A stretch of DNA of 42,560 nucleotides from Roseicyclus salinarum (GCF_029624655.1 NZ_JARRSA010000031.1:1-42560), one strand, 5' to 3'; positions 7,839 to 17,605 are shown, counted from the first letter of the stretch. Translations and numbers: made by a program. The notes: a model not told the origin generated them from the sequence alone.

Positions 7839-8581
7839 CGCGCGGTCTCGATCGGGCCCTCGGCCGCGCCGGTGATGAACTGGCGCAGGTAGGGGTCGTC
7901 GGCGGCGTCCATGTCGCCGACGGGGCCTTGCCAGCGGATGCGGCCCGCGTGCAGCATCGCCACGCGGTCGGCGATGGCGCGCGCCGAGGTCATGTCGTGG
8001 GTGATGGTCACGGCGGTGGCGCCCATCTCGGTCACGATCTCGCGGATCAGCCCGTTGATGACGCCGGCCATGATCGGGTCGAGGCCGGTCGTGGGCTCGT
8101 CGAAGAAGATGATGTCGGGATCGGCGGCGATGGCGCGCGCAAGGCTCGCGCGCTTCTGCATTCCGCCCGAAAGCTCGGCGGGGTAGAGGTCGGCGACGTC
8201 GGGTCCGAGGCCGACGCGCCCGAGCTTCGCGATGGCGGCGGTGCGCGCCTCGTCGCGGTCCATGCGGTCGCGTCCGCGCAGGAGCCGGAAGGCCACGTTC
8301 TGCCAGACGGGCATCGAATCGAACAGCGCGCCGCCCTGGAAGAGCATCCCGAAGCGGGCGAGGAAGGCGTCCCGGTCGGTTTTCGCCACGTCGCGCCCGT
8401 CGAGCAGGATCCGGCCCGCGTCGGGCGTCACGAGGCCGAGGATGCACTTCAGGAGCACCGATTTGCCCGTGCCCGAACCGCCGATCACCACGAGGCTTTC
8501 GCCGGTGGCGATGTCGAGGTCGACGCCGCGCAGGACATGGTTGGCGCCGAAGGCCTTGCTGACGCCGCGAAGCCCGATCAT
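7835..8581 (-). CDS. ABC transporter ATPase, MlaF type
   Basis: A 248-aa nucleotide-binding subunit. It has Walker A GGSGTGKSVL, Q-loop FGMLFQGGALFDSMPVWQNV (the MlaF/Ttg2A pattern), signature LSGGMQKR, Walker B IIFFDEPTTGLDP and H-loop ITHDM. MlaF energises retrograde or anterograde phospholipid transport by the MlaFEDB complex at the inner membrane. It overlaps the mlaE-type permease upstream and the 125-aa membrane gene downstream by ATGA junctions. No MlaD (MCE) or MlaB (STAS) gene follows in this operon. Confidence 0.9.
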   Translation of the reverse strand: MIGLRGVSKAFGANHVLRGVDLDIATGESLVVIGGSGTGKSVLLKCILGLVTPDAGRILLDGRDVAKTDRDAFLARFGMLFQGGALFDSMPVWQNVAFRLLRGRDRMDRDEARTAAIAKLGRVGLGPDVADLYPAELSGGMQKRASLARAIAADPDIIFFDEPTTGLDPIMAGVINGLIREIVTEMGATAVTITHDMTSARAIADRVAMLHAGRIRWQGPVGDMDAADDPYLRQFITGAAEGPIETAR

Positions 8582-9372
8582 GCCGAGAAGAACAGCTCGG
8601 TCAGGAGGTAGTTCGCGGCCAGGATCATGATCGAGGCCGAGACCACCGCGCGCGTCGTGGCGCGCCCCACGCCGCGCGCGCCGCGCTCGGAGGCCATGCC
8701 GTGGTAGCATCCCATGACCGCCACGATGCAGCCGAAGACCGCCCCCTTGATCAGCCCCGAGGCGACGTCCCATGCCTCGAGATAGTCGGCCGTGTTCTGG
8801 ACGTAGACCGCCGGGTCGAAGCCGAGGCGCGTCGTGCCGACCAGAAAGCCGCCCATGATCCCGATGCTGTCGCCGGCCGCGACCAGCAGCGGCAGCGAGA
8901 GGGTCGCGGCGACCACGCGCGGCACGGTGAGATACTTCATCGGGTCCGTCGACAGGGTGACGAGCGCGTCGATCTGTTCGGTGACCTTCATCGTGCCGAT
9001 CTCGGCGGCGATCGCGGCGGCGACGCGGCCCGCCACCATCAGGCCGCCGAGCACGGGCCCGAGCTCGCGGGTCATGCCGATGGCGACGATGGAGGGGACC
9101 ACGGCCTCGGCGTTGAAGCGCGCCCCGCCCGCGTAGATCTGGAGCGCGAGCGCGCCGCCGGTGAAAAGCGCGGTCAGGCCCACCACGGGAAGCGACAGCC
9201 AGCCGATGTGCAGCAGCTGGTGGGCCAGCTCGCGCGGGTAGAAGGGCGGGCGCAGGAGGTGGCCGAGCGTCGCCGCGAAGTAGAGCGCGACCCGCCCCGT
9301 CCCGCCGAGAAGGCCGAGCGTGGCGCGCCCCAGGACGGCGAGGGGGCGCGTCGCTGTCACGGCGCGGTTCAC
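8578..9372 (-). CDS. ABC transporter permease, MlaE type
   Basis: A 264-aa permease of the MlaE/YrbE family. It has the conserved core [19 protein letters not shown], the [22 protein letters not shown] region, and the [14 protein letters not shown] motif that contacts the ATPase. About five or six membrane spans are predicted. It would form the inner-membrane channel with the MlaF-type ATPase encoded downstream. The start overlaps the alr stop (ATGA), so it is co-translated with alanine racemase, an arrangement that ties cell-wall and lipid genes in one operon. Confidence 0.9.
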   Translation of the reverse strand: MNRAVTATRPLAVLGRATLGLLGGTGRVALYFAATLGHLLRPPFYPRELAHQLLHIGWLSLPVVGLTALFTGGALALQIYAGGARFNAEAVVPSIVAIGMTRELGPVLGGLMVAGRVAAAIAAEIGTMKVTEQIDALVTLSTDPMKYLTVPRVVAATLSLPLLVAAGDSIGIMGGFLVGTTRLGFDPAVYVQNTADYLEAWDVASGLIKGAVFGCIVAVMGCYHGMASERGARGVGRATTRAVVSASIMILAANYLLTELFFSA

Positions 9373-10409
9373 GACGCGCTCGCGAAGCGGCGTGCATGGC
9401 GCGCGCCGAGCGATGTCAGGATCTCGTAGCCGATGGTGCCGGCCGCCTCGGCCAGCGCATCGACGCCCTGCGCCGGGCAGAGGATGTCGAGCGCGTCCGG
9501 CACCTCGTCGAGCGCGGTGACGTCCACGGTCAGAAGGTCCATCGACACGCGCCCCGCGAGCGGGCAGGCCACGTCGCCCGCGAAGAGGCGCGCCTTGCCC
9601 GACATCGCGCGGATCAGGCCGTCGGCGTAGCCCGCCGAGACGGTGGCGATGCGCGTGGGCGCGGCCGCGGCGAAGCTGCAGCCGTAGCCGACGGTTTCCC
9701 CTGGCGCCACGTCGCGCACCTGGATGACGGGCAGGGACAGCCGCACGACCGGCGTGGCATCGGCGAAGGGCAGGCCGCCATAGAGACCGATGCCCGGGCG
9801 CGTCATCTCGAAATGGTAGTCGGGGCCGAGGAGGATGCCGCCCGTGGCCGACAGCGAGCGGGGCACGGTGGCGCCGCCCGTCATCTCGCGGAAGGCCGCG
9901 AGCTGCGCGGCGTTCGCGGGGTGGGCGGGCTCGTCGGAGCAGGCGAGATGGCTGATGAGCAAGGTGAGTGGCCCGGCCTCGGCCTCGGCGCGGAGCGCGG
10001 CCCAGTCCGCCGGTTCCATGCCGAGCCGGTTCATGCCGGTGTCGAGCTGCACGCCGTAGGGCGCCTCGGGCAGCGCCTCGCGGTGGCGGGCGAACTGCTC
10101 GGGGCTGTTGAGCATCGGCACGAGGCCCGCGTCGCGCAGGTTCGCGGTGTCGCCGGCCATGTGCCCCGAGAAGACGTTGATGACCGGCCGCCCGCCGAGC
10201 GCCTTGCGCAGTGCTGCGCCTTCCTCGGCCACCGCGACGAAGAAGTGCCGCGCGCCCGCCGCCGCCAGCGCCCGCGCCACCGGCACCGCGCCGAGGCCGT
10301 AGCCGTCGGCCTTCACCACCGCCGCCGTCGCGCAGGACGTCATCGCGTCCAGCGCGCGCCAGTTGGCGACGATGGCGTCGAGGTCGATGTGGAGCGTTCC
10401 CGTTCCCAT
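9369..10409 (-). CDS. alr: Alanine racemase
   Basis: A 346-aa PLP enzyme interconverting L- and D-alanine for peptidoglycan. The PLP Schiff-base lysine is Lys33 in [11 protein letters not shown]. The C-terminal domain carries [14 protein letters not shown] with the catalytic tyrosine region, and [11 protein letters not shown]. It is a little shorter than E. coli Alr (about 359 aa). It lies 60 bp downstream of dnaB on the same strand and is probably cotranscribed with it and with the mlaE-mlaF-orf genes. Confidence 0.94.
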   Translation of the reverse strand: MGTGTLHIDLDAIVANWRALDAMTSCATAAVVKADGYGLGAVPVARALAAAGARHFFVAVAEEGAALRKALGGRPVINVFSGHMAGDTANLRDAGLVPMLNSPEQFARHREALPEAPYGVQLDTGMNRLGMEPADWAALRAEAEAGPLTLLISHLACSDEPAHPANAAQLAAFREMTGGATVPRSLSATGGILLGPDYHFEMTRPGIGLYGGLPFADATPVVRLSLPVIQVRDVAPGETVGYGCSFAAAAPTRIATVSAGYADGLIRAMSGKARLFAGDVACPLAGRVSMDLLTVDVTALDEVPDALDILCPAQGVDALAEAAGTIGYEILTSLGARHARRFASAS

Positions 10410-10469
10410 GGCGACTGTCTCGGCGGGTTCCGCGCGGGCGTCAAGACGCAGCCTTGTCCCGGCCTGCGC

Positions 10470-11966
10470 TCAGTAGTCCTGCGCGCCCTGCTGCCAAGGC
10501 TTCACGAGGTTGCCGAACCGCGTGTAGCGGCCATCGAAGCTGAGCTCGAGATTGCCGACGGGTCCGTGGCGCTGCTTGCCGATGATGACCTCGGCCTTGC
10601 CGTGCAGCGCCTCCATGTCCTGCTGCCACTTGGTCATGGCCTCCAGGTTGTCCTCGCCGGGCTTCTCGCGCTCCTTGTAGTACTCGCCCCGGTACACGAA
10701 CATCACGACGTCGGCGTCCTGCTCGATCGAGCCGGACTCGCGCAGGTCGCTCAGCTGCGGGCGCTTGTCCTCGCGGCTTTCGACCTGACGCGAAAGCTGC
10801 GACAGCGCGATCACGGGGATGTTGAGCTCCTTGGCCACGGCCTTGAGGCCCTGCGTGATCTCGGAGACCTCGTTCACGCGGCTGTCCTTGGCGGTGGCGG
10901 GGCGCAGCAGCTGAAGGTAGTCCACGATCAGCAGGTCGAGGCCCTTGGTCGAGCGCTTGAGCCGGCGCGCGCGGGCGGCGAGCTGGCTGATCGGCAGCGC
11001 CGGGGTGTCGTCGATGTAGAGCGGGCAGTGTTCCAGCTCGCCCGCCGCGCGCAGGTAGCGGCGGAACTCGTCCTCTGTCAGGTCGCCCTTGCGGATCAGC
11101 TCGGACGGGATCTCGGCCGCTTCCGACAGGATCCGCTGCGCAAGCTGCGCCGATGACATCTCGAGGCTGAAGAAGCCCACGACGCCCCCGTCCACGGTGC
11201 CCGTGGTTCCGTCCTCGCGGCGGCCCTCCTTCCAGGCCTTGGCGACGTTGAAGGCGATGTTCGTGGCCAGCGACGTCTTGCCCATCGAGGGGCGCCCCGC
11301 GAGGATCAGGAGGTCGGAGGGGTGCAGGCCGCCGAGCATCCGGTCCATGTCCGTCAGCCCGGTGGAGAGACCGGCAAGCTTGCCTTGCCGGTTGTGCGCG
11401 GCGTTGGCCGTCTGCACCGCCTCGTGCAGCGCCGACAGGAACGAGCGGAAGCCGCGGTTCGTCGTGCCGGTGGAGGCGAGCTTGAAGAGATCGGATTCGG
11501 CCGCGACGATCTGCTCGTCGGGACTGACGTCGTCGCGCATCGCGCGCGCCCTGTCGGAGATCGAGGCCCCGAGGTCGATCAGCGCGCGGCGCACGGCGAG
11601 ATCGTGGATCAGCTGGGCATAGTCGCGCGCAGCCGAGGTCGCGATCGCGGAGAGTTGGAGCTTGACGAGGTATTCCGAGCCGCCGAGGTCCTTCAGGCCC
11701 GCCACGTCGGAGGCGAAGTTCTTGAGCGTCGTGGCGTCGGTGGCGAGGCCCTTGGCGATGCGGGCGGCGGCCAGCTGGAAGATCTCGCGGTGCACCGGAT
11801 CGTAGAAATGGTCGGCCTTGACCAGGTCCTCGACACGGTCGAGCACGTCGTTCGACGACAGGATTGCGCCCAGAAGCTGCTGTTCCGCCTCGATGTTGTG
11901 CGGAATGGCGGACGTGTCCGTTTCGGACGACGCCTGGCCCGTCGGCATGGGAACATGCTCGTTCAT
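10470..11966 (-). CDS. dnaB: Replicative DNA helicase DnaB
   Basis: A 498-aa hexameric 5'-3' helicase of the replication fork. The N-terminal DnaG-interacting domain starts at PHNIEAEQQLLGAILSSND. The RecA-like domain has Walker A AGRPSMGKTSLA, Walker B LDLLIVDYLQLL, and the arginine-finger region VIALSQLSRQVE...DLRESGSIEQDAD. It is full length with no intein. The start at 11966 has GAGGGG upstream. It is the first gene of the probable dnaB-alr-mlaEF-orf run. Confidence 0.96.
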   Translation of the reverse strand: MNEHVPMPTGQASSETDTSAIPHNIEAEQQLLGAILSSNDVLDRVEDLVKADHFYDPVHREIFQLAAARIAKGLATDATTLKNFASDVAGLKDLGGSEYLVKLQLSAIATSAARDYAQLIHDLAVRRALIDLGASISDRARAMRDDVSPDEQIVAAESDLFKLASTGTTNRGFRSFLSALHEAVQTANAAHNRQGKLAGLSTGLTDMDRMLGGLHPSDLLILAGRPSMGKTSLATNIAFNVAKAWKEGRREDGTTGTVDGGVVGFFSLEMSSAQLAQRILSEAAEIPSELIRKGDLTEDEFRRYLRAAGELEHCPLYIDDTPALPISQLAARARRLKRSTKGLDLLIVDYLQLLRPATAKDSRVNEVSEITQGLKAVAKELNIPVIALSQLSRQVESREDKRPQLSDLRESGSIEQDADVVMFVYRGEYYKEREKPGEDNLEAMTKWQQDMEALHGKAEVIIGKQRHGPVGNLELSFDGRYTRFGNLVKPWQQGAQDY

Positions 11967-12028
11967 CTTTCACCCCTCGCGTTCTCGATCGTCCCTCCGT
12001 CCCGCGTCACGCGGAGGGTGTGCCGGCC

Positions 12029-12059
12029 GGTATAGCGCCTGCGCCTGCGGGCGCGTCAA
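12029..12059 (-). promoter_or_regulatory. Candidate dnaB promoter
   Basis: On the minus strand, TTGACG (12059-12054) is followed by TATACC (12034-12029) at 19 bp, or by CTATAC at 18 bp. It lies about 65-90 bp before the dnaB start. Spacing is slightly long, so confidence is moderate. Confidence 0.4.
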
Positions 12060-12069
12060 TCCGGCAAAG

Positions 12070-12088
12070 CTGTGAGTAACCTGTGAGT
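12070..12088 (+). repeat. Direct repeat CTGTGAGT upstream of dnaB
   Basis: CTGTGAGT occurs at 12070-12077 and 12081-12088, an 11-bp period (one helical turn), just upstream of the candidate dnaB promoter. This could be a regulator half-site pair. The rest of the 237-bp gap (11967-12203) holds no gene that I can support. Confidence 0.4.
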
Positions 12089-12203
12089 GCTTTTTTCTGC
12101 CAGATGATGCGCCGTGGCGGGCGCGTGACGCCATATCTGGTGAAAACCTAGCAGCGATGTGTCGGATTCGCCACTGGCCAAGCGTCTCGGACGGGGCTGC
12201 GGG

Positions 12204-12884
12204 TCAGGACAGGCCGCGCGCCGCGCGCCAGCCCTCGGGATCGGCGAGGAATCGCTCGACATCGGCGAGCGTGTCGTCGCCGAAGTCGCCGCCGCGCCGC
12301 GCCTCGGCGATCACGTCGGCCCAGGTCGCGAGGTAGTGGAGCGCGAGCCCGTGTTCGGCCAGCCGCTCCTCTGTGCCGGGCATGACGCCGTAGTAGAAGA
12401 CGACGGCGGTATGGCCGCAGGTGGCGCCCGCGGCGCGGATCGCGTCGACGAACTTCAGTTTCGAGCCCCCGTCGGTGGTGAGGTCCTCCACCAGAAGCAC
12501 CCGGTCGCCCTCGGCCATCTCGCCCTCGATCTGCGCGGTGCGCCCGTAGCCCTTGGGCTTCTTGCGCACGTAGGACATCGGCAGGCCCATGCGCTCGGCC
12601 ACGAAGGCGGCGAAGGGGATGCCTGCGGTCTCTCCGCCCGCGACGTTGTCGAAGGCCTCGAGGCCCGCGGCCTCCATCACGGTGCAGCACAGGAAGTCCA
12701 TCATCGTGGCCCGCACCCGCGGGTAGGAGATGATCCTGCGGCAGTCGATGTAGGTGGGCGCCTGCTTGCCGCTGGCATGGGTGAAGAGCTTCCCGGTGTC
12801 GAAGTGCACGGCGCGGATGTCGAGGAGCATCCGGGCGGTGAGGCGGGCCATGGTGGCGCGGTCGGGATAGGAGGTGGGGATCAT
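12204..12884 (-). CDS. pyrE: Orotate phosphoribosyltransferase
   Basis: A 226-aa enzyme making OMP from orotate and PRPP in pyrimidine synthesis. The PRPP-binding signature is [14 protein letters not shown], and the loop [11 protein letters not shown] supplies active-site lysines. The start at 12884 ([20 protein letters not shown]) is the usual family N-terminus. The open frame further upstream is the pyrC shadow. It follows pyrC on the same strand with a 43-bp gap that holds one copy of the dispersed motif. Confidence 0.94.
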   Translation of the reverse strand: MIPTSYPDRATMARLTARMLLDIRAVHFDTGKLFTHASGKQAPTYIDCRRIISYPRVRATMMDFLCCTVMEAAGLEAFDNVAGGETAGIPFAAFVAERMGLPMSYVRKKPKGYGRTAQIEGEMAEGDRVLLVEDLTTDGGSKLKFVDAIRAAGATCGHTAVVFYYGVMPGTEERLAEHGLALHYLATWADVIAEARRGGDFGDDTLADVERFLADPEGWRAARGLS

Positions 12885-12902
12885 GGGCTGCCGTGGGGAT
12901 TT

Positions 12903-12925
12903 GCGTATTTGGGGAAAGATGAAGG
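12903..12925 (+). repeat. Dispersed intergenic motif, copy 2
   Basis: GCGTATTT, then GGG, then GAAAGATGAAGG on the plus strand. It fills most of the pyrC-pyrE spacer and is antisense to both genes. It ends two bases before the pyrC stop codon. Confidence 0.8.
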
Positions 12926-12927
12926 GC

Positions 12928-13977
12928 TCAGGCGAGGACGTGCCAGTGGAGCGGATGGCCGGGGTCGAAGAGGGTGACGGGGCCCGCGCCGGTCTCGATC
13001 CGGGCGGGATAGGCCACGGGCCCGGCGCGTTTCTCGAGCGTGATCGTCGTCTCGTTGGGCGCAAGGCCGTAGCGCGCGGGGCCATGGAGGGAGGCGAAGC
13101 CCTCCAGCCGGTCGAGCGCGCCCTCCTCCTCGAAGACGTGGGCGAGGCACGAGAGGGTGTTGGTGGCCGAGAACACGCCCGCGCAGCCGCAGGCGGTTTC
13201 CTTGGCGGCGTCGACATGCGGCGCGCTGTCGGTGCCGAGAAAGAGGCGCGGATTGCCCGAGGTCGCGGCGCGGCGCAGCGCCTGCTGGTGGGTCGCGCGC
13301 TTGGCCACGGGCAGGCAGTAGTAATGCGGACGGATGCCGCCCACGAGCATGTGGTTGCGGTTGATCATCAGGTGGTGGGTGGTGATCGTGCCGGCGATGT
13401 CGCCGGGCGCGTGCATGACGTAGTCGATGCCGTGGGAGGTGGTGATGTGCTCGAGCGTGACCCTGAGCTCCGGAAGCTCGCGGCGGAGCGGGTCGAGCAC
13501 GGTGTCGAGGAAGACCTGCTCGCGGTCGAAGATGTCGACCTCGGGGGTCGTGACCTCGCCGTGGATGCAGAGCGGCAGGCCGATCTCGGCCATTCTCTCG
13601 AGCGCGGGCATCGCGCGGCGCAGGTCCCTCACGCCCGAGGCGGAGTTCGTGGTGGCGCCGGCCGGGTAGAGTTTCACCGCCGTCACGAGGCCCTCGGCAT
13701 GGGCGGCGGCGAGATCGTCGGGGTCCGTCGTCTCGGTGAGGTAGAGCGTCATCAGCGGTTCGAAGGACATCCCCTCGGGCAACGCGTCGAGGATGCGCGC
13801 GCGGTAGGCGCGCGCGTCGTCCGAAGTCACGACCGGGGGCACGAGGTTCGGCATGACGATGGCGCGGGCGAAGTGGCGCGCCGTTTCGGGCAGGACGCCC
13901 CTGAGCATGGCGCCGTCGCGCAGGTGCAGGTGCCAGTCGTCGGGGCGGCGGATGGTGAGGCGGTCGGTCATGGCCAT
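12928..13977 (-). CDS. pyrC: Dihydroorotase
   Basis: A 349-aa class II dihydroorotase forming dihydroorotate in pyrimidine synthesis. It has the metal motif DWHLHLRDG near the N-terminus, the carbamylated lysine in [23 protein letters not shown]-type His (PLCIHGEV), and LEHITT and LGTDSAPH. The start at 13977 (MAMTDRLT) or two codons later (MTDRLT) cannot be separated from sequence. It is divergent from ureD. Confidence 0.94.
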   Translation of the reverse strand: MAMTDRLTIRRPDDWHLHLRDGAMLRGVLPETARHFARAIVMPNLVPPVVTSDDARAYRARILDALPEGMSFEPLMTLYLTETTDPDDLAAAHAEGLVTAVKLYPAGATTNSASGVRDLRRAMPALERMAEIGLPLCIHGEVTTPEVDIFDREQVFLDTVLDPLRRELPELRVTLEHITTSHGIDYVMHAPGDIAGTITTHHLMINRNHMLVGGIRPHYYCLPVAKRATHQQALRRAATSGNPRLFLGTDSAPHVDAAKETACGCAGVFSATNTLSCLAHVFEEEGALDRLEGFASLHGPARYGLAPNETTITLEKRAGPVAYPARIETGAGPVTLFDPGHPLHWHVLA

Positions 13978-14076
13978 GCGCTACACCGATCCATCGCGGA
14001 AGGCCACGCGAAAGCCGCGCGGTGCCCGAAACTTGGGCATCGGCGCCGCCATCGCGCGATGCGCGTGCGAGCACGC

Positions 14077-14106
14077 TTGCCAGCGCGGCGACGGCGGCTC
14101 TAGGCT
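14077..14106 (+). promoter_or_regulatory. Candidate ureD promoter
   Basis: TTGCCA (14077-14082, 5/6 match to -35) is followed after 18 bp by TAGGCT (14101-14106). The ATG of ureD is at 14117, so the leader would be only a few bases long. The same -10 (TAGGCT) occurs before ureC. Confidence 0.4.
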
Positions 14107-14116
14107 CGGTCGCAGG

Positions 14117-14932
14117 ATGTTCGATCTCGCCGCCAGCGATCCGCGCCATCAGCGCGTGAAGGGCCGCGCCGCCGTTACCTTCGGGGAGGGCGGGCGGCTC
14201 AGCGGCCTTGCGCAGTCCGGCTCGGCCAAGGCGATGCTGCCGAAGATGCACGGGCGCGCGCCCGAGGTCGTCTTTCTGAACACCGCGGGCGGGCTGACGG
14301 GGGGCGACTGGCTGGATTACGCCGTCGAGCTTCGCGGCGGCACCGCCGTGGCCACGACGCAGACCGCCGAGCGCGCCTATCGCAGCGCGGGCGGGAGCGC
14401 GCGGGTCCGAACGCGGCTCAGCCTGGGGCCGGGCGCGACGCTGCACTGGCTGCCGCAGGAGCTGATCCTGTTCGAGGGGGCGTCGCTGGAACGCACGCTG
14501 GAGGTGGACATGGCGTCCGACGCGAGGTTCGTGATGCTCGAGACGCTGGTCCTCGGGCGCGCCGCGATGGGCGAAACGCTGGCCCGTCTGCGCCTGCGCG
14601 ACCGCAGGCGCGTGACGCGCGCCGGGCGGCCCGTTCTGATCGAGGGCGCGTTCCTCGACGACGCGGATCTTGCGCGGGCCGGGGCGGCGGGCCTCGACCG
14701 GGCGGTGGCGGTGGCGTCGCTGTCGCTTCTGTCGGGGGACGCGGGCGACAGGCTCGGGGCGATCCGGGCCGCGCTGCCCGGCGGCGACGAGGTCCGCGCG
14801 GCGGCCTCGGCGTGGGACGGGCGGCTGACCGTCCGGTTCATGGCCCGCGACGCCTGGCCTCTGCGCCGCGCGGTGGCGCGGGCCGTGGCGGCGCTGACGG
14901 GGACCCCCTTGCCGCGCGTCTGGCAGATTTGA
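14117..14932 (+). CDS. ureD: Urease accessory protein UreD
   Basis: A 271-aa UreD (UreH) protein, which binds apo-urease with UreF and UreG to deliver nickel. Characteristic segments are [40 protein letters not shown] and [14 protein letters not shown]. The start at 14117 ([13 protein letters not shown]) follows a short CAGG and lies just after a candidate -10, so a near-leaderless transcript is possible. It is the first gene of the urease locus. Confidence 0.93.
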   Translation: MFDLAASDPRHQRVKGRAAVTFGEGGRLSGLAQSGSAKAMLPKMHGRAPEVVFLNTAGGLTGGDWLDYAVELRGGTAVATTQTAERAYRSAGGSARVRTRLSLGPGATLHWLPQELILFEGASLERTLEVDMASDARFVMLETLVLGRAAMGETLARLRLRDRRRVTRAGRPVLIEGAFLDDADLARAGAAGLDRAVAVASLSLLSGDAGDRLGAIRAALPGGDEVRAAASAWDGRLTVRFMARDAWPLRRAVARAVAALTGTPLPRVWQI

Positions 14933-14951
14933 CAAGCATGGAAGACCAAGC

Positions 14952-15254
14952 ATGAACCTCACTCCCCGCGAAAAGGACAAGCTTCTGATCAGCCTCGCCG
15001 CCATGGTGGCGAGGGGCCGCCTGTTGCGCGGCGTGAAGCTGAACCATCCCGAAGCGATCGCCCTGATCACCGACTTCGTGGTGGAGGGCGCGCGCGACGG
15101 GCGCTCGGTCGCCGAGCTGATGGAGGCGGGCGCCCATGTCGTCACCGCGGACCAGTGCATGGACGGGATCCCCGAGATGATCCACGACGTGCAGGTGGAG
15201 GCGACCTTTCCCGACGGCACGAAGCTTGTGACCGTCCACCATCCGATCCGCTGA
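14952..15254 (+). CDS. ureA: Urease gamma subunit
   Basis: A 100-aa structural subunit starting [20 protein letters not shown], the invariant UreA N-terminus, with the family motif [14 protein letters not shown]. It is the full length usual for separate gamma chains. It lies 19 bp after ureD and is co-oriented. Confidence 0.97.
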   Translation: MNLTPREKDKLLISLAAMVARGRLLRGVKLNHPEAIALITDFVVEGARDGRSVAELMEAGAHVVTADQCMDGIPEMIHDVQVEATFPDGTKLVTVHHPIR

Positions 15255-15269
15255 AGGGAGGAAGGCGCG

Positions 15270-15539
15270 ATGATATTCACCTTTCTGCTCGGGCTTGCGG
15301 CAGGTGCGCTGACGCCCCTGGCCGAGCCCTACGTCCGGCAGGCCATGGAGAACGTGGCGCTGTCGAAGATCCCGGTGGAGCAGGCCGAGATGGACCTGCT
15401 CACGCTGGTGATCCTGCTGCTGGCCGCGGCGCTTCTCAGCGGCGGCGGCTCGTCCTTCGCGCTGCTTCTCGGGGCGCTTCTGGGCATTTTCGGAAAACGC
15501 ATCCTCTCGGCGGTGCAAGGCGGAGGCGGAACGCGATGA
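15270..15539 (+). CDS. Small membrane protein between ureA and ureB
   Basis: An 89-aa protein with an N-terminal hydrophobic segment ([17 protein letters not shown]), an amphipathic middle ([20 protein letters not shown]) and one or two further spans ([29 protein letters not shown]). GGGAGGAAGG precedes the ATG and its stop overlaps the ureB start (ATGA), so it is a real operon member. I do not recognise a function. It has no nickel-transporter motif. Confidence 0.85.
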   Translation: MIFTFLLGLAAGALTPLAEPYVRQAMENVALSKIPVEQAEMDLLTLVILLLAAALLSGGGSSFALLLGALLGIFGKRILSAVQGGGGTR

Positions 15540-15841
15540 TCCCCGGTGAAATCATCACGGCAGATGGCGACATCGAGCTGAACGCTGGGCGCGCGCCGCT
15601 GGTGCTGACGGTCTCGAACACGGGTGACCGGCCGGTGCAGGTGGGCAGCCACTACCATTTCGCCGAGACGAACGCTGCTCTGGACTTCGACCGCGCGGCC
15701 GCGCAGGGCCACAGGCTCGACATCGCCGCGGGAACCGCGGTCCGGTTCGAGCCCGGGCAGACGCGCGAGGTGACGCTGGTTCCCTATGGCGGCGGGCGCG
15801 AGGTCTGGGGCTTCAACGCCCGGGTCATGGGCCGGCTTTGA
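15536..15841 (+). CDS. ureB: Urease beta subunit
   Basis: A 101-aa structural subunit starting [19 protein letters not shown]. It carries the typical UreB block [21 protein letters not shown] and [19 protein letters not shown]. The start overlaps the preceding small membrane gene. Normally ureC follows directly; here it is nearly 3 kb away. Confidence 0.97.
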   Translation: MIPGEIITADGDIELNAGRAPLVLTVSNTGDRPVQVGSHYHFAETNAALDFDRAAAQGHRLDIAAGTAVRFEPGQTREVTLVPYGGGREVWGFNARVMGRL

Positions 15842-16155
15842 AGGGGATCACGCCCTTCGACGCCTGGCGGGCGGGCGCGCAGATGGCGCGCCTCGGCGTC
15901 GAGGTGCATGCGGTTCTGTGGCTGCGCGGGCTGGGTGCGGCCGGGGCGTGGAACACGCCCTTCGACGAGGGCTGGCGTGCGTTCCGCGAAAAGCCCGAGG
16001 CCTTCGCCGAGGCGCTGGGGCGGGCGGCGGAGGCCGCGATGCGCGGGCAGGGCGCGCCGGAGGTGATCTCCGCGGCCGTGGACCCGCTGACGCGCCGGGT
16101 GCGGGACAATCGCGCGCGGCTCGAGGGGCGCGGGCGCAGGAACTGGCCCGCCTGA
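15838..16155 (+). CDS. Phasin-like helical protein (antifreeze-type annotation in relatives)
   Basis: Reads [21 protein letters not shown]..., an Ala/Arg-rich, probably all-helical protein of 105 aa. It resembles small Rhodobacteraceae proteins often labelled antifreeze or phasin-like. The likely start is TTG at 15838, overlapping the ureB stop (TTGA). No ATG is available near the conserved TPFDAWRAG start. Function unknown. Coupling to ureB suggests cotranscription with ureDAB. Confidence 0.65.
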   Translation: MKGITPFDAWRAGAQMARLGVEVHAVLWLRGLGAAGAWNTPFDEGWRAFREKPEAFAEALGRAAEAAMRGQGAPEVISAAVDPLTRRVRDNRARLEGRGRRNWPA

Positions 16156-16246
16156 GCCGGGTTCGGGCGGCGCGGCAGGGAAAGAAGGGCGGGGGCGTGG
16201 CCCGCGTCCTGCAAGGACGGCAACCACGAACAGGAGGAACCAGCCG

Positions 16247-17068
16247 ATGTGCGACGTTTGCGTGATGGAAAGCGTGAAGGAGCGGATGCTGTCGCGCCGC
16301 GACTTCTTCAGGGGCAGCGCGGCGGCCGCCGCGGGCGCGGGGGCGATGGGCCTGGGCGCGGCGCAGCCGGTCTTCGCGCAGGCGCCGCGGACGGTCCATG
16401 ACATGACGCACGAGCTGTCCGAGGAGTTTCCGACCTTCGGGGGCGCGCCCGGCATCGCCTACGACAAGCAGTTCGACATCGGCTCGGACGGCTACAACCT
16501 CTATGTCCTGACGCTGAACGAGCACACCGGCACGCATATCGACGCGCCGCTGCATTTCTCGGCCGACGGCGCCTCGGTCGCGGAGATCCCGGTGGAGAGC
16601 CTCGCCTGTCCGCTTTGCGTCATCGACATCCGCGAGAAGGCGGCCGGAAACGCCGACGCGCAGGTCACGCCCGACGACCTGATGGCGTGGATCTCGGCCA
16701 ATGGCGACATCCCCGACGGCGCCTGCGTCGCGATGAATTCGGGCTGGGCGGCGAAGGCGGGGTCTTCGGCGTTCCGCGGGGCGGACGATGCCGGCGGGCT
16801 GCACTTTCCCGGCTTCCACATCGAGGCCACGCAGATGCTGCTGGAGCGCACGAACGCCGTCGCGATGGCGGTCGACACGCTGTCGCTGGACCACGGGCCG
16901 TCGCCCGATTTCGCGACGCACTACGCGTGGCTGCCGGCGGGCCGCTACGGGATCGAGGCGCTGGCCGGTCTCGACATGATGCCAGCCTCGGGGGCCACGC
17001 TCATGGTCGGCGCGCCCAAGGTGCGCGGCGGCACGGGCGGACCCGCGCGGATCATGGCGCTGGTCTGA
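16247..17068 (+). CDS. Tat-exported cyclase family protein (kynurenine formamidase-like)
   Basis: A 273-aa protein with a twin-arginine signal (SRRDFFRG at residues 16-23, a hydrophobic Ala/Gly stretch, then VFAQA), so a periplasmic location is likely. The mature part belongs to the cyclase/KynB-like amidohydrolase family, with the metal-binding motif HTGTHIDAPLHF and a later HYAWLPAGRYGIEALAGLD. The substrate is not evident. AGGAGGAA precedes the ATG. The next gene starts within its stop (TGATG), pointing to a two-gene unit with the AhpD-like protein. Confidence 0.85.
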   Translation: MCDVCVMESVKERMLSRRDFFRGSAAAAAGAGAMGLGAAQPVFAQAPRTVHDMTHELSEEFPTFGGAPGIAYDKQFDIGSDGYNLYVLTLNEHTGTHIDAPLHFSADGASVAEIPVESLACPLCVIDIREKAAGNADAQVTPDDLMAWISANGDIPDGACVAMNSGWAAKAGSSAFRGADDAGGLHFPGFHIEATQMLLERTNAVAMAVDTLSLDHGPSPDFATHYAWLPAGRYGIEALAGLDMMPASGATLMVGAPKVRGGTGGPARIMALV

Positions 17069-17463
17069 TGGCCACGGTCCCGCTTCTGTCGGATGCCGAG
17101 CTTTCGCCCGCGGCGGCGGAGGTCTTCGGCGAGATCCGTGCCCTTCGCGGCACGGACCACGTCAACGACTTCTGGCGCGCGATGGCGCATGACCCGGCGA
17201 CGCTCAGGGCCTTGTGGGACAGGCTGAAGGTGGTGATGGCGCCCGGCGCGCTGGATCCGCTGGTCAAGGAGATGATCTACGTCGCAGTCTCCACCGCCAA
17301 CGGCTGCCGCTACTGCATCCACAGTCACACCGCTGCGGCGAAGGGCAAGGGCATGACGCCCGACATGCACGCCGAACTCGTGGCGGTGATCGGCATGGCG
17401 ATGCAGACGAACGGGCTTGTCACCGCGCTGGGCGTGGAGGTCGACAAGGCGTTCGAGGCCTGA
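17068..17463 (+). CDS. Carboxymuconolactone decarboxylase / AhpD-like protein
   Basis: A 131-aa protein of the CMD/AhpD-like fold. The redox motif C-x2-C-x3-H is visible in NGCRYCIHSHTAAAKGKG, which in AhpD relatives supports peroxidase or disulfide chemistry. LVKEMIYVAVSTANGC is also family-typical. The start overlaps the stop of the cyclase gene. The role is unknown, and a functional link with the exported cyclase is only inferred since no signal peptide is seen here. Confidence 0.85.
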   Translation: MATVPLLSDAELSPAAAEVFGEIRALRGTDHVNDFWRAMAHDPATLRALWDRLKVVMAPGALDPLVKEMIYVAVSTANGCRYCIHSHTAAAKGKGMTPDMHAELVAVIGMAMQTNGLVTALGVEVDKAFEA

Positions 17464-17605
17464 GCGGGCCCCCCGGCGCGGCCGCCTGAACATGGCCCCT
17501 TGCGGACGGCATGAGGCCGCCGCGCGGGCGGTGCCCGTGTGCCGGGCAACCACGGCGGAGCCGGTGCGGCCCGGCCTTTGGGGTCTGCGCGTGCGGGCGC
17601 GGTAT

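Noticed and set aside
11960-11976. GAAAGATGAA at the dnaB start
   Set aside because: Matches only ten bases of the motif and is explained by a purine-rich leader plus start codon.
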